This document shows, piece after piece, positions 51,921-64,000 of a DNA stretch of 64,000 nucleotides (position 1 is the stretch's first letter; the number at the start of each line of letters is the position of its first letter). The notes below the pieces were generated by a model. That model was not told the DNA's origin. It was given only the letters and a program-made list of their open reading frames with translations, and made no database searches. This DNA is from Paramecium sonneborni (lineage: Eukaryota > Ciliophora > Oligohymenophorea > Peniculida > Parameciidae). The stretch spans positions 236,698 to 300,697 of the forward strand of contig CAJJDN010000143.1 of NCBI GenBank assembly GCA_905182985.1. Reading direction: 5' to 3'. The position numbers and the translations under genes are program-made.

Positions 51921-54900
51921 TCACTTAAACTTTTCTTATTCTTGTCCTAATTTCTCTGTAGTACCATAAAAATTAATTATTCTCATAAGTTTTTCAAATA
52001 GATTCGGCAATTTATCATTAAAATTATCTTTAAATTTAATCATGCTCTCTTATTTTTAAAGAAGCATAACTTTTTCAGGACCAATTGCATTTTTAATATA
52101 GACTTCAAAATTTTCTAATTTATCAGTTTTATCTTCATTTTCAATAATCTCAACATTTGGAAATAGTTCTTTAAGAAGATTCGAAATATATTCTGTTTTT
52201 TCAATGAAGTCTTTTTCTTCATGTCTTGTAGTTTATTGATGTTTATCACAATTTTAACATCTAGTAATATTTACATAGAATTTGCCTAAATTCCAATTAT
52301 CTGGAACTTAAGGCAAACTCAAAGATTCTAATTCTGTTTCTGGATCCATTTCTATAGGCTAGTATGATAAATAAGAAATATACTTAGATTTCTTCTTTTA
52401 TTTTTTTTGAATTTTAGATAACAACTCTAATTTATTTATCCTAGATATTAAATTTGACTATTTTTTCATTTTCCTCTAATTCTAATTCATGACTTAATGT
52501 TAATTCACATTATTCTCCTAACAATAAAGAATTAGTGTCTGTTTTTATTTCTATTATTTAAGAATCATTTGAAAATATAAATATAACCTTTTTTTATTAA
52601 GATAGATTCAATGTTCCTACTAAAGCACCAGGTAAATGTTCAAGTGGGTAGGTTTGTAAAGATTCATTCTTTAATTTTACATCTAATTAAGTAATTTGAT
52701 CATTTTTATTGATTGAAATTTCATTAATTTCAACAGCATTAGATAATTCTACTTCTTGTTCATCTATACCTGTAGATTTTATAATTATTTCTTTATAAAA
52801 ATGTTTGTAAGATTCAATAATTTAAGGTGGTTATGGTTCACCTTTTTCTTATTCTTTTTTCTTCTATAATTGTGCTCTAGGCATAATACATTCTCTTAAA
52901 ACAATCAGAAAGTGATCATAATGAATATATTTTTCTTTACCTATTGTATAGATTACTTCCATCAATTCACATAAATCGTGTAGTTCTTCAAAAGTAACTC
53001 TTAATAATCCGACAAATTATATGTAATTTAAAAATTATTTATAAGGCATCATATAATAAGGAGATAATTGTATTTTTGGTTTGATTATTTTATGAAATTT
53101 GGTTGGAGGTTATTCATCATTACGTGGTGGTTGTAATAATTACAATCCTAAAGAAATATAATCATAATTTTCAGTGAATGGATTTAACAATCTTTTATAA
53201 TTAAAATTAGTAAATAAGAATTTCTTGAGTTTTTCAACTGAATATTTTCTACTCCATTATGGTTATTCTTATACTTCTTCTGGTTTAGTTTCTTCGGTTT
53301 TAATTTAAGTATTGGCTAATTCATATTAATTTACTAATCCTGCTGGAATAGTTTTATTATTAATAATCACTGCTTAAGTAGGTGGAGGAGATTTAGATCT
53401 ACTTCCTGATTTAGGAGGAGATTGTTCATGTTATTAAATTAAAAAAAATATAAGATCTCCTGCAGAAAAATAGGATATATTTTCTTTCTTTTATCCATAC
53501 CTTCTACTCATCTTTTTTATACCATTATATTTTTAATAAAATGTTTAATATACTTCTTTAAAAATGTTAACTCTTTATAAATTCTCTGTGATTACTAAAC
53601 AATCTTTTAAAACTAGATGATGAGTTGTATATTTTCCAAATGATAGTTGAGCTTCTGGAAAAATTAAAGAAGTTGAAATAGAAACTTAATCATCCCTAAC
53701 TCCATTTAAACATAAACCCATATCCATATATTACCCAGATTCATTTAAAATTAAAGCTAATAATTAAAACTCTCCCAATTTAATTGGTAATTAAGAAGTT
53801 ACAGTTAATGGATTCTATTATTTAGTATTTTTTGGATGATTGTTAGGAATAAAAGTGCTATATACTTATCTAGTATCTAAATAAACACCCATCTCTAATA
53901 ATTTTTTATTTTCTGTACTAATTTTTAGAATAGGAAGCATTTCTTTTGAATTTGTTCTATCAATTTTAACCCAAAAACAAATTGTTAGATGACCTTTAGA
54001 TCTACTAAAATCGATTTCTGAGAATCTTAGTAGAATTTCATCATTTGTACTTTCTTTAGAGAATACCTTATCTTCAACAAAAATTTATTAAAAGGTATTA
54101 TTTCTATGAAGAGGAACTTAAGCTTATTTAGGAATTATTTTAATATCTTTGTTTTAATTTTAAAGTGCTTCTTCTAAAGACTCCATTTTATCAAGAACAC
54201 TTTGTAATTCTTAATTGAGCTAATGATTCTTTTTTTCTAATCCTTTTATTGATTATAAATAAATTTCTTATTACTCTTCTGCTCTATCTTTATATTATTT
54301 AAATTCATCATCATTCTTTTTCTTTTCATTTTCTAATTTAATTAATTTATCCTTCCATTCCTTAAGTTCTTCTGTTGTTTTATTTAATTAAACCTATAAT
54401 TCATTTCTTTAAGTCTCTAAAGAAACCTTCTCTTCATAAACTGAATTAATTTAGCTAGCAATCTCTTTCAATTCATCATAGTTCTTTTTTTATTCTAAAT
54501 CTGCTTTTAATTTTTCTATTTCCACCTATAATAATTGAACTTCAGTTTTATCATTTTTTATCTCTTCTATTTTTTAAAGTAATTATTATTTATCATTTGA
54601 TAATTCATTCAATAATTTCTTTAATTCTTAAATTTACTACTCCAATTCCTATTTTTCATTCTACAATTATTGAATTAACTTACTATTGTTTTCATTTTCA
54701 TTTATCAATTTTTTTAATTTGTCTGATAAATCTTTATCTTAATCTTAAAATTCTTATAATTTATCATGAAGTTTTTTTATATCTCCTTCCTTACCATCAA
54801 TAATCTTCTATTATTATTACATTTCCTTTAAATGTTAAACTTATAAATCTTCAATATCTTATTTGAATTTATTGATTTCAGAATATAATTAATAGGTTTT

Positions 54901-56675
54901 TTTAATCTCTTCATCTAATTATTATCTATATTAATTTGAACTTTAATTTGCTTACTCTATTTATTCATTTAATCTTTCAAGTTTTCTATCTTAATCTTAC
55001 TTCTCCCACCTTAATCCTTCTAATTCCTTTTTCATTTAAAATACTTATTATTTCAAATCAGAAATCTCATTATTCTAAAGATCTATTCTTTCCATCAATA
55101 CAGTTCTTTCTTTAGAAATTTCTTCATGTTGTTATTCTGCATATTATAAATCTTAATCTTTTTCTTCCACTTCTTGATTCAATCTAAGTATTTCAATAGA
55201 ATTAGCTTATATTGTTTATAATTATCTTTCATTTAAATCTGATAATTCTTTTATTTTAACTACAGCCTATTCTACTTCATGTTCTTTCTATTAAACTAAT
55301 AAATCAACTTATTATAATTAGATTTCTAATTAATTCAAATCTCTTTTATATTAAACACTTAATTTTTCTAATTCTTTATATTTTTTCTACCATCCCTTTT
55401 CTAACTCTTCTTTCTCTTATCTAGCTACATCATCAAAATTCTTTAATTAAGTTTCTAATAAATTTAATTTATTCTATATAAATAGTTTAATAATTCTTTA
55501 CATTCAATAATTTATTTTTCTTTTCTTATTCTTCAATCTCTTCCACTCTTTATTATATAACCTTTTTTTATTTAGCAATTTCATCCTATAAATTCTAAAC
55601 CTTATTCACTCTTGTATCTAATAACTCAGCATGTAATTATTTTGATCTTCTTTACTCTTCTTCTAATTTTTCACTCTTATTCTTCATCTCTTATTATAAA
55701 AATGCACTCTCACTATCCAATCGTTATAATTTCTTTTATAATTGCTATATTTGTGTTTCCTTCTCCTTCAATGTCTCTTCTAATTTATTTATTCTTATTT
55801 TAAATTATTCATCATGTGTATTACATTTCCTTTACCAATCTTAAACCTCTAATTATTTCTCTCTTAATCTTCTATTAATCTATTCCAATGATTCATTCGA
55901 CATCTACAATTTATGCAATGCATCATGGAGATCATTTTCTATTCCTTGCATTTTCAATAACTTTTCATATATTTCCTAATATTTAGTTTACCAATTATCT
56001 CTTTGCATTCCTAACATTTCAATTTCATCCCTCATTAATTGTTAATCCTTCTCTAATTCATTTTTTAATTATTACAATTGTAATAATTTCGATATCAATC
56101 CTTCACTATTGTAATTTTTGACCATCCAAATTACGCTTTCCAATTCATCCTTTGCTTTTATAGTTAATAACTCACTTGCTTCCTTAAATTATTAGACTTA
56201 TATTTTATACCAATTTCGCTACAAGATTTTTTACTTATATTTCGAACTGACAATGATGATTAGGTCCCAATAATGATTTGATACCTAAAACTGAATCTAT
56301 TTAAACCAAACTTAAACTTTCTTCTTTTTTTGTATTTCCTTATTTTTAATCATTACTTGAATAATTTAGAATACTACTTCTGTTTTTCTTTTGTACGTAT
56401 TGAAGGAAATGATGTACCCATAATTTAAGATCTCTTATAGAATCCTCCTCCAGATGTTTCTTTAGATGTTTTTAGAAAGTTTTACTATTGAGGTTTCATA
56501 TTGAAAGTTTTTAATGATTGAGCACTACTTTTAATTCGACGCACTTGGATATAATTGAAATTATACTATTCTTTCTTGAAGAATCTTAACTAGGTGAAAT
56601 ACTTCTTTCACCATATTTCCTACTTAAAGAATCAACCTATTAGGATATTTAATCTAATTTTTCTTAAGGATTCAT
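51921..56675 (-). CDS. Very long coiled-coil protein with LamG-like and CxxC (Rdx-like) C-terminal domains
   Basis: About 1,500 aa from ATG 56675 to TGA 51921-51923. The first about 130 residues are basic and Ser-rich and carry a 23-nt intron. A continuous Gln/Glu/Lys-rich coiled coil follows from about 56330 to 54150. Next is a LamG/concanavalin-like beta-sandwich (FCFWVKIDRTNS, LGEFQLLALILNES, MGLCLNGVRDD, SFGKYT). A proline-rich linker follows (SRSKSPPPTQ), then a helical domain, and near the end GKFYVNITRCQNCDKHQ...LFPNVEII...NFEVYI, whose order resembles Rdx/SelW-type thioredoxin-like domains. I know no named family with this combination. A large scaffold in basal body, cilium or cortex is a guess. 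Confidence 0.68.
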
Positions 56676-56828
56676 TATTAATAAAAATAAAACTGTATTT
56701 TTGTTTATGTAGAAACACAAAAGATTATTGCCAAATAATACATGATTAACACATATAAATTAAAATATATTGTAGCTAATTAAATGCAAGGGATTCTGAT
56801 ACAGCAATAATAATTCACATAGCAGTTG

Positions 56829-57792
56829 ATGCGTATCATTAATAAAGAGTTTGAGCCATCAGAAGGACTAGAATTAGAATTGAAACATGTAATAGAGTCT
56901 TTCTTTATAGAAATTAAACAACTTGAATATGAAATGAAAGAATCGATAGGTAAGTATTGTAATAATTGTGCAAAGTACAAGTAAAATAGCTAATCATACT
57001 AGATAATCAATTTTTGATGAATTTCACGATGCATAGCATGATTAATGGAAACACCGTTATGATGAACTAAATACTGAGTATCTTATCCTTAAAGCATGCA
57101 ATCAACAAATTGAATTGTAGAAATGTGAACTCTAATAGAAGTTAATAGATTAACGGACTAAATATGAAGAATTAAATAGATAAAAAAAAGAAGATAAGGA
57201 TAATTATCGTCAGTAATATGAAGCTCTAAAAAAGAAAGCTTAAGATAAAATTCATAGATTAAAAGATAAAATTGTTGTCTTTTAGACATAAATTTAAACT
57301 TATGCAATAGAAAGTGAGCATCTTAGAATTATTGCATCAGAAGGTAAAATCAATTCCAGTCCAAAGCCTTCAGCAATTAAATTCAAATTAAAATCAATTC
57401 TCAAAGAACTTCATTAATTACGTAACTTATCTAACACAATCCTCTTGGAAAATTCGAAAATAATTTTATAAGCAAAAGAACAATTATAATTTCTGAATAT
57501 TAAAAAGGATATCTAAGGTACAATCATAAAAAGAAATAATACCCCTCCAGAACCTGCTAAAATTAAGTAATATTATTCTTAAAGTCAATCTATACAAAAT
57601 AGCCCAGATAGAAAATTGAAAACTGAAAAACCAAGTATTATTAGGAAATTAAATGTTACTAGATCATCAATAAGTAAGAATTTATTAGCAGAATTTGATG
57701 CGTCTGCTCAAATTACTAAATTTATTAAACAATACTACAATGCAGATTAATAATTAAGAAACAGCACAGGTTTTCATAACAAATTGTTTTGA
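56829..57792 (+). CDS. Uncharacterised coiled-coil protein
   Basis: A 313-aa protein with a 22-nt intron (gtattgtaataattgtgcaaag). Residues 40-190 form a coiled coil rich in Gln/Lys/Glu. The tail is basic and Ser-rich (KPSIIRKLNVTRSSISKNLL). There is no membrane segment or known domain. It is divergent from the long coiled-coil gene, with about 150 nt between starts. Confidence 0.6.
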
Positions 57793-57840
57793 TAATTAAA
57801 TAATTTTACATACTTTAATTATTAATCTCATTATTCATTA

Positions 57841-58639
57841 TCATTTTATCAAATAATATCTCGCACCTTCAAAATGTTTCACAGTAATTTCCTAAATTCG
57901 AATATTAGATGCCACTCCATTAACATAATCCTAACAACTTATTAATTCTCTCTTATTATCAAATTTCATTAAATATAATTCACGATTTAAACTCAAAGCC
58001 TAGACTTGTTTTTCTCTCTATTCATTAAAAAACTCAGCACATCCTAAAATAGCACATAATTTAGATAAATCATTTTCTTAAACCAATGTAGAAACTTCTT
58101 TCTCAGATTAAACCTCTTAAAATAATAATTCTATTATGTATTTTACTTTCAATTGATCCTATTTGTTAATTCTTCATTATTAAGAAATGACCGAATTTCT
58201 CATTATTTTTATGGCTATAGATCATTCCAAACAACTAATTTTCACTTAGTTTTAATTGTGTTTAATATTCATCAATTAACTATTAAGCAATTTTTCTCTC
58301 TATCACATCTTTCTCTCCAATCACCATATTATTAAAATTATTTAACTAATTTAACTTATTTTACTGTTCAATTTTCTAAAATTCTGAATAATATCCATTC
58401 TCATCATTAAAAGGATCCAACGAACCTAATATATTTTGTATTTCTTAGTCGTAATTTTAATCATTCAACAATTGTGCAAGTTTTAAAAATTTCTCATTGT
58501 GCAATTTATATGGATTGTTGAATGTGGATAGTTTATTAAATGCTTCTCTTAAATTGCCATCATTTTTTGAACACTTTCATATAATACTTACATATACATC
58601 TCCTAAATTAATATTCTAACAAATTTCATCGTCGGCCAT
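57841..58639 (-). CDS. Uncharacterised soluble protein
   Basis: Starts MADDEICQNINLGDVY at ATG 58639 and ends TGEF-free at TGA 57841-57843 (last residues HFEGARYYLIK). An 18-nt intron follows residue 16. A further intron of length 1 mod 3 must lie near 58190-58280, where the frame changes, but I could not place it. The protein is about 255 aa, helical and Gln-rich, with no recognised domain. Confidence 0.5.
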
Positions 58640-58769
58640 ATTTATTGTAATTTAATTAATTAAAATTAATTACTTATGCTACCTTTCATATCAATCATAT
58701 GTTTTTTAATAATTCTCAAATAAATATTTCAAAACATCTGGAATCAAATAAATTAATTAAATAATATAA

Positions 58770-59523
58770 ATGCAACATTCTGGAGAAGTATACGTAACCG
58801 CAAGAAAAAGGAGAATAAAATCAATAAGAAGAACAACCTTAAAAGTAAGAAAAGCCTCCTGCCAAAAATTATTTAGACTTATCTAATAAACCTATTCCTC
58901 TAAATTCTACTTTGATTCATTTCGAAGTTTGTATAAATCGTTAAAAATCACATTAATTTTGTACAAAACATGATGAACTGCGATATGCAAAATTAAATCA
59001 TGAATTTAAGGAAGATAACTTGCTTGTTATTATTATAAAATTCTCTAGTTGTAGAGGCTGCTATTCCAAATTCATATTGTGTAGTTAACCATTAAAATAT
59101 TAAGACATCCATAGGTGCGTTTGAAATTACTCATTTAAGTAATACATTTATATCTAAAAATAAGATCAAATAATTTACTCTAAAAAAAACACAGGTTTGT
59201 TTCCTGCTGTAGCTCCAACAGTAGAAAGAATAAAAAGATTTCTTAATGATCTATAAAATGGAAAAGACCAACTTTTTAAGCTTACATGAAAATGAAAGAA
59301 GAAGAATTTGCCAAATAAGAGGCAATTAGAGAAGAAAATGAAAAAAAAAGAAAAGAGTAACAAGAAAAGGATGAAAAAGAAAGAGAAAGAATAGAAGCAA
59401 AAGATGAAGAGGAAAGCTTAAAAAAAGAAGAAGCAGATAAAATTGAGCTGAAGAAGGTGCTAAAAAAAACTGAGGAAGCTTAAAAGTATCCTTAAAATTA
59501 GGATAAGGTGAAAATCCAGCATG
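58770..59523 (+). CDS. Uncharacterised charged protein, start only in first copy of duplicated block
   Basis: The ATG at 58770 begins MQHSGE. A Cys/His-bearing stretch follows (HFEVCINRQKSHQFCTKHDE, then SSCRGCYSKF), then a very Glu/Lys-rich helix (MKMKEEEFAKQEAI...ERERIEAKDEEE). Several small introns are needed and I could not fix them all, nor decide the final stop (a TGA near 59521 is likely). From 58841 on, the sequence is duplicated at 60059. The Cys/His region could bind zinc. The family is not recognised. Confidence 0.4.
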
Positions 59524-60057
59524 ATGAATTATTAAAAAATAGATTAATAAGGAAATTTAAATTTATATTAATGTATTTTTATAATACTCACATCATAATC
59601 TATCAGTTGATATGGCATTAACTTTAATGCCATCTAACAATGAAATTACATAAATTTTGTAAGTCTTATTTCTGTATTTAATATCTTCAGAAGCAAAAAT
59701 TGGTTAATTAGATACTTTAGAGAGTTAACCATCTTTGAATGCTTATTTTAAGACTTTATTTTATAATATGGTTTAAGATATTACTGATAAACTGTCTCTT
59801 ACTTTTAGATTTTTGTAATAAAATGGAATATGGGGATAAGGACTTTAACATGGTAATGATGATTAATGAGCTAAAGCTGCAATCAATCCATCAAAACTAA
59901 CAAATAAGGTTTTAACAAATATTTCTGTTTCTTTATCTTATATAAAATCTTTGAAATAGGGTAACTATCTAACACTTTGATCATTTTGACTAATTGTTAA
60001 TAATTCTAATCTAAGATCTTTTTCTGGAATGAAATGCTATTCTCCATTTTCAAAAGT
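58841..60057. repeat. Direct repeat copy 1 (1217 nt), probable assembly duplicate
   Basis: Apparently identical to 60059-61275 at an offset of 1218. It begins aaaagtaagaaaagcctcct and ends ccattttcaaaagt just before the single N at 60058. It contains the 3' part of a plus-strand gene and the 3' end of a minus-strand gene. Confidence 0.93.
59593..60057 (-). pseudogene. Truncated duplicate of the 3' end of the next minus-strand gene
   Basis: Same sequence as 60811-61275. It encodes the last about 155 residues (ends KVNAISTDRL then TGA at 59593-59595) and is cut off by the N at 60058. It has no start and no independent gene context, so I regard it as a by-product of the duplicated assembly block rather than a biological gene. 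Confidence 0.75.
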
Positions 60058-60058
60058 N

Positions 60059-60741
60059 AAAAGTAAGAAAAGCCTCCTGCCAAAAATTATTTAGACTTAT
60101 CTAATAAACCTATTCCTCTAAATTCTACTTTGATTCATTTCGAAGTTTGTATAAATCGTTAAAAATCACATTAATTTTGTACAAAACATGATGAACTGCG
60201 ATATGCAAAATTAAATCATGAATTTAAGGAAGATAACTTGCTTGTTATTATTATAAAATTCTCTAGTTGTAGAGGCTGCTATTCCAAATTCATATTGTGT
60301 AGTTAACCATTAAAATATTAAGACATCCATAGGTGCGTTTGAAATTACTCATTTAAGTAATACATTTATATCTAAAAATAAGATCAAATAATTTACTCTA
60401 AAAAAAACACAGGTTTGTTTCCTGCTGTAGCTCCAACAGTAGAAAGAATAAAAAGATTTCTTAATGATCTATAAAATGGAAAAGACCAACTTTTTAAGCT
60501 TACATGAAAATGAAAGAAGAAGAATTTGCCAAATAAGAGGCAATTAGAGAAGAAAATGAAAAAAAAAGAAAAGAGTAACAAGAAAAGGATGAAAAAGAAA
60601 GAGAAAGAATAGAAGCAAAAGATGAAGAGGAAAGCTTAAAAAAAGAAGAAGCAGATAAAATTGAGCTGAAGAAGGTGCTAAAAAAAACTGAGGAAGCTTA
60701 AAAGTATCCTTAAAATTAGGATAAGGTGAAAATCCAGCATG
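60059..60741 (+). pseudogene. 5'-truncated duplicate of the plus-strand charged-protein gene
   Basis: Repeats 58841-59523 without the first 71 nt that hold the ATG. It contains the same Glu/Lys-rich helix. It most likely exists only because of the assembly duplication. Confidence 0.7.
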
Positions 60742-61275
60742 ATGAATTATTAAAAAATAGATTAATAAGGAAATTTAAATTTATATTAATGTATTTTTAT
60801 AATACTCACATCATAATCTATCAGTTGATATGGCATTAACTTTAATGCCATCTAACAATGAAATTACATAAATTTTGTAAGTCTTATTTCTGTATTTAAT
60901 ATCTTCAGAAGCAAAAATTGGTTAATTAGATACTTTAGAGAGTTAACCATCTTTGAATGCTTATTTTAAGACTTTATTTTATAATATGGTTTAAGATATT
61001 ACTGATAAACTGTCTCTTACTTTTAGATTTTTGTAATAAAATGGAATATGGGGATAAGGACTTTAACATGGTAATGATGATTAATGAGCTAAAGCTGCAA
61101 TCAATCCATCAAAACTAACAAATAAGGTTTTAACAAATATTTCTGTTTCTTTATCTTATATAAAATCTTTGAAATAGGGTAACTATCTAACACTTTGATC
61201 ATTTTGACTAATTGTTAATAATTCTAATCTAAGATCTTTTTCTGGAATGAAATGCTATTCTCCATTTTCAAAAGT
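60059..61275. repeat. Direct repeat copy 2 (1217 nt), continuous with the intact minus-strand gene
   Basis: Second copy of 58841-60057. Its right end (ccattttcaaaagtttattt) runs on into the body of the minus-strand gene at 60811-63424. Its left end begins at the N, so the plus-strand gene in it lacks a start. Confidence 0.93.
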
Positions 61276-63424
61276 TTATTTTTAGAAGATGTTAACAATT
61301 TTAGAGTAATTTTCATCATTTTTAAACTATGTATTACCAGCATTCTAAGATATAATTAAGTAATTTATACTAAGCATTCTAAAATCCATTTATTAATCCT
61401 ATCTCTCATATTATAACCTCCTTTTACTTGAAAACTAAGTGAATTAGGTAAATAAGTGGGATCATATTATACATGCTTTTCTTTTTTTGGTACCTTATTT
61501 TTTTTTTCAGGAATCACAATATCTTCACTTTCTTTTCTAACAACATCATCAACTTTGATTGGTTGATGCTTAGTAAGATTTTAAACTTTTGGGAATAAAT
61601 GATGAATTATATTCTTGATTTCTTCATCATAATTATCATTATTTTAATTTTGAAGATGAAGTTCTTTTAGACTTTTAAAGAATTAATTCAGATACTTTTT
61701 TGAATCATTTGAAAATAGATCCAATAAATCATCTTCTATATATTCATGATCAATTGATAAATCTTCATCAATAAATGGAAATTCAATAAATCCATTTACT
61801 TATAAGGAATTAACTTAAAAGTTTTCAAAGGTTTTGGTTTTTTTAACAAATTATTGAATTCTTTCAAGTGAATTACATGTTCTTTTCATAGCAGTAATAA
61901 GCAATTCATATGAAAATGGTAATTTTAACTCGTTGTATGATTTTTTAGAATATGGAAACAAAATGATTTTATTATAAAATTAACTACATTTTGATAATAT
62001 AGATTATGCTTCTTCTGGAGTATGATTATGTTCAATTATAATAACATAATTGTCTCTAACTTTAGCATCTTAAAGATCACTAACGATTTGAGTTTAATAA
62101 TAGAATGATTAAAATGTTCTTGCGAAAGTTGATACTCCAACTCCATTTATACACACTGGTATAATCAAAAATACATTTTCTGGGTTTTTTTATGGATCTT
62201 CACCTATATATACAGGTATTCTGGTTAATGTTTCTGGTTAATAGGTTGACCAAGATACTCTATAATCTTTGATAGACTTTAATTAATTCCATTTGAAAGT
62301 CTTGTTGTTAAATATATTGTGTAATATAATAGTAACAAAGTCATTAAAATTTATTTTGATTGTTTAATCAATTTTATTATTGGATTCCAATATTTTCTAA
62401 CCTTGTTCATAGATATTCTAGTAAAATTTAAATGGTCTCGGAGGTTTAACTTATAAGGATTTAATAAATTATTTGAAGTCCTTTTCTATATGTTATTCAT
62501 TCAATAACATTGATTGAATGTGTTTATAAATTAAATACTCAGCTGTATGGACAAGATAATATTAATCATAGAAATATAAGATAACTCCTGCTGATTCTAA
62601 TTCAATATCACTCCTTTGTATTCTCTCTATATGTTTTTGGAGTACTTTTAATTGTAATTTGAATTATGAAGTTTTTGGATGAGGCAATCCATAAAAACAA
62701 AATAATTATTATGCCTATTCAAAATTAACATCTAGGATGCCTATAAACTGAAGGATATCATCAGGGTGATATATTAATGATTCTTGATTTATAATATGTC
62801 CATAGACAGTACGATTGTGGAAATCAAATTTCAAATTATTAATTTTTTCTTAGCTAACTAATATAAGGAAAGTTAATTACATTGATTCAAAATATTAAAC
62901 CATAACTCAGCCACTTAGACTGCTGCATCAAATTTTTAGAATGAAAATTCAGATAAATCATCAGACACTTAAGCAACAACTGTGAGATTGTTACAGTAGA
63001 TTAACCAAGCATCAATTTCTTATTAGTATCCAATCTTAAATAATTAACCTCCAGGATTTGTCTGACTATAAACAGTTTACTAATTTCTTAATCATTATAT
63101 TACAATTAAATTGCTTTCTATTGATTCTTTGATTGTTTATTCTAAATTTGATTAAGTTGGAAATTAAACATCTTAAAAACCTACAAACAAATTATACGAA
63201 ACATTACCCCATAAAGTTTTTACTAGTTGATTCTACTCATTTAATATTTATAGCACTGTCTTATGATGGTGAATCTAAAATAAATGATTTGCTTCTTTTA
63301 CTTGATATTTCACATCATAAATTACAAGATTCTCTATAAACAATTTATTTTGATCATAAATCTGTTAATCTTAATCATTACAATAATGCAAACTAAATTA
63401 TTAACTCTTCATCATACAATTCAT
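60811..63424 (-). CDS. Uncharacterised protein with P-loop-like region
   Basis: About 840 aa from ATG 63424 (MNCMMKSQQFSLHYCND) to TGA 60811-60813, with several micro-introns not all resolved. The middle has VFLIIPVCINGVGVSTFART, which looks like a beta-strand plus a degenerate P-loop (GVGVST where GxGKT/S is usual), followed by DNYVIIIEHNHTPEEA, reminiscent of polynucleotide-kinase-type modules. Upstream are KFDFHNRTVYGHIIN and VHTAEYLIYKHIQ. The C-terminal domain (FVSFDGLIAALAH, SPYPHIPFYYK) is globular. The module order weakly recalls Trl1-type tRNA ligases (ligase, kinase, phosphodiesterase), but key motifs are not clear, so I leave it unnamed. Confidence 0.55.
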
Positions 63425-63615
63425 ATGGATCACTGCTCTGATATTATGACATTTATCAATATTAAATATTAAATTTATTTGTAGTATCAAAATTAATATT
63501 TCTCTTCACAAGCACACTTTTTTCAATATTCAAGAAACATTTGATTTTCCTAAAATGCTGATTAAAGTGGGATTTCCAATATTTTGCAATTCTTGCATTG
63601 AATTACTCTACTCAC

Positions 63616-64000
63616 TCATAAATTCTTAATTTTTAAATTCATATATTTACGAAAATCAGATAAACAAATAAAATGAAAATCTAAATCCCATCTACCACCA
63701 TATTTTTCATTTAATAAAATCTTAATTCTTTATTAATCACTATGAGTTATTGTTGTCAGATTTTTACAAAATTTAAAAATGCCTACATCATATATATTTT
63801 ATTTATAATTAAGATATCATATTCCCATCTCTAAGTTACAAATCTCTCCTTTTTTCTGATTACATACTTTCTGTTTGATATTGAATTTTTTTCAAAATTC
63901 TATTATTTTTTTTTAAAGGTATTTCTTCCTTTTTACATTCCTTTCAATTTTTTTTTATATTGTCTTTTGTAGAAGATATAATCTAATTATCGATATTATA
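63616..64000 (-). CDS. 3' end of an unidentified gene running off the right edge
   Basis: A frame ending at TGA 63616-63618 reads DVGIFKFCKNLTTITHSDQ and RIKILLNEKYGGRWDLDFH, then FICLSDFRKYMNLKIKNL. This looks like a real protein C-terminus. Upstream, at least one intron is needed near 63810. The start is outside the window and the family is not recognised. Confidence 0.4.

Noticed and set aside
59175..59363. Phe-rich 62-aa minus-strand frame, repeated identically at 60393-60581
   Set aside because: It is the antisense of a Glu/Lys-rich helix. The repeat only reflects the duplicated block, not two genes.
58841..61275. True tandem gene duplication or mobile element
   Set aside because: Apparently perfect identity, a single N at the junction and gene fragments cut exactly at that N point to assembly. 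There are no terminal repeats or transposase.

Overview
This window reads as macronuclear (somatic) DNA of a ciliate, most likely Paramecium or a close relative. The sequence is about 70-75% A+T. TAA and TAG occur in frame at conserved glutamine positions (for example throughout the beta-tubulin gene at 405-1762), and every recognisable gene ends in TGA, so this is genetic code 6. Introns are extremely short (about 18-33 nt, GT...AG). Genes are packed with gaps of tens of bases, no transposons or tRNA genes are visible, and both strands are used. A standard-code ORF scan shatters almost every real gene; the models below were read by eye with TGA as the only stop and tiny introns removed.

Layout. 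1-198 is the start of an unidentified gene leaving the left edge. 405-1762 is beta-tubulin. 2080-8441 (minus) is a four-domain voltage-gated Ca-channel-like gene, followed on the same strand by CFAP210, a ciliary doublet inner protein (8998-10482), and a seven-helix receptor (10502-11574). 11639-13194 is a p50RhoGAP-like gene. 14249-20455 (plus) is a second four-domain channel. Next comes a small graveyard: 20711-21061 is a relic of the first channel gene consisting only of its head and tail, and 21067-21932 is a broken GSK3 kinase. 22157-25779 holds a PH-type AGC kinase and VPS53. 25815-29727 holds ribosomal protein uL6/RPL9, a coiled-coil protein and a signal-peptide-peptidase-like protein lacking its GxGD motif. 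29845-32349 is an array of about eleven MORN-like modules, ten of them bounded by phase-2 micro-introns. 32520-34560 is decayed sequence with EF-hand-like and WD40-like traces.

From 34981 the genes are again dense: a small two-helix membrane protein, a THO3/TEX1-like WD40 protein, a PH-CaMK kinase, an EF-hand protein, a coiled-coil protein, a TTLL3-like tubulin glycylase with many IQ motifs, a ubiquitin-specific protease, a divergent Rab-like GTPase, a ULK-like kinase, arginine kinase, eS24/RPS24, a very long coiled-coil/LamG-like protein and several hypotheticals. At 58841-61275 a 1217-nt block occurs twice head to tail, separated by a single N at 60058; this is almost certainly an assembly artefact that duplicates the ends of two convergent genes.

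Theme. Many genes serve cilia and their control: tubulin, a doublet inner protein, tubulin glycylase, arginine kinase for ATP buffering along the axoneme, two Ca-type channels, and EF-hand, kinase and RhoGAP signalling. Housekeeping genes (uL6, eS24, VPS53, THO3) are interspersed, so I see no operon or single pathway cluster. The most unusual items are the all-aspartate channel filter and its altered paralogue, the head-plus-tail channel relic, the intron-bounded module array, and several enzyme-family members that have lost catalytic residues.
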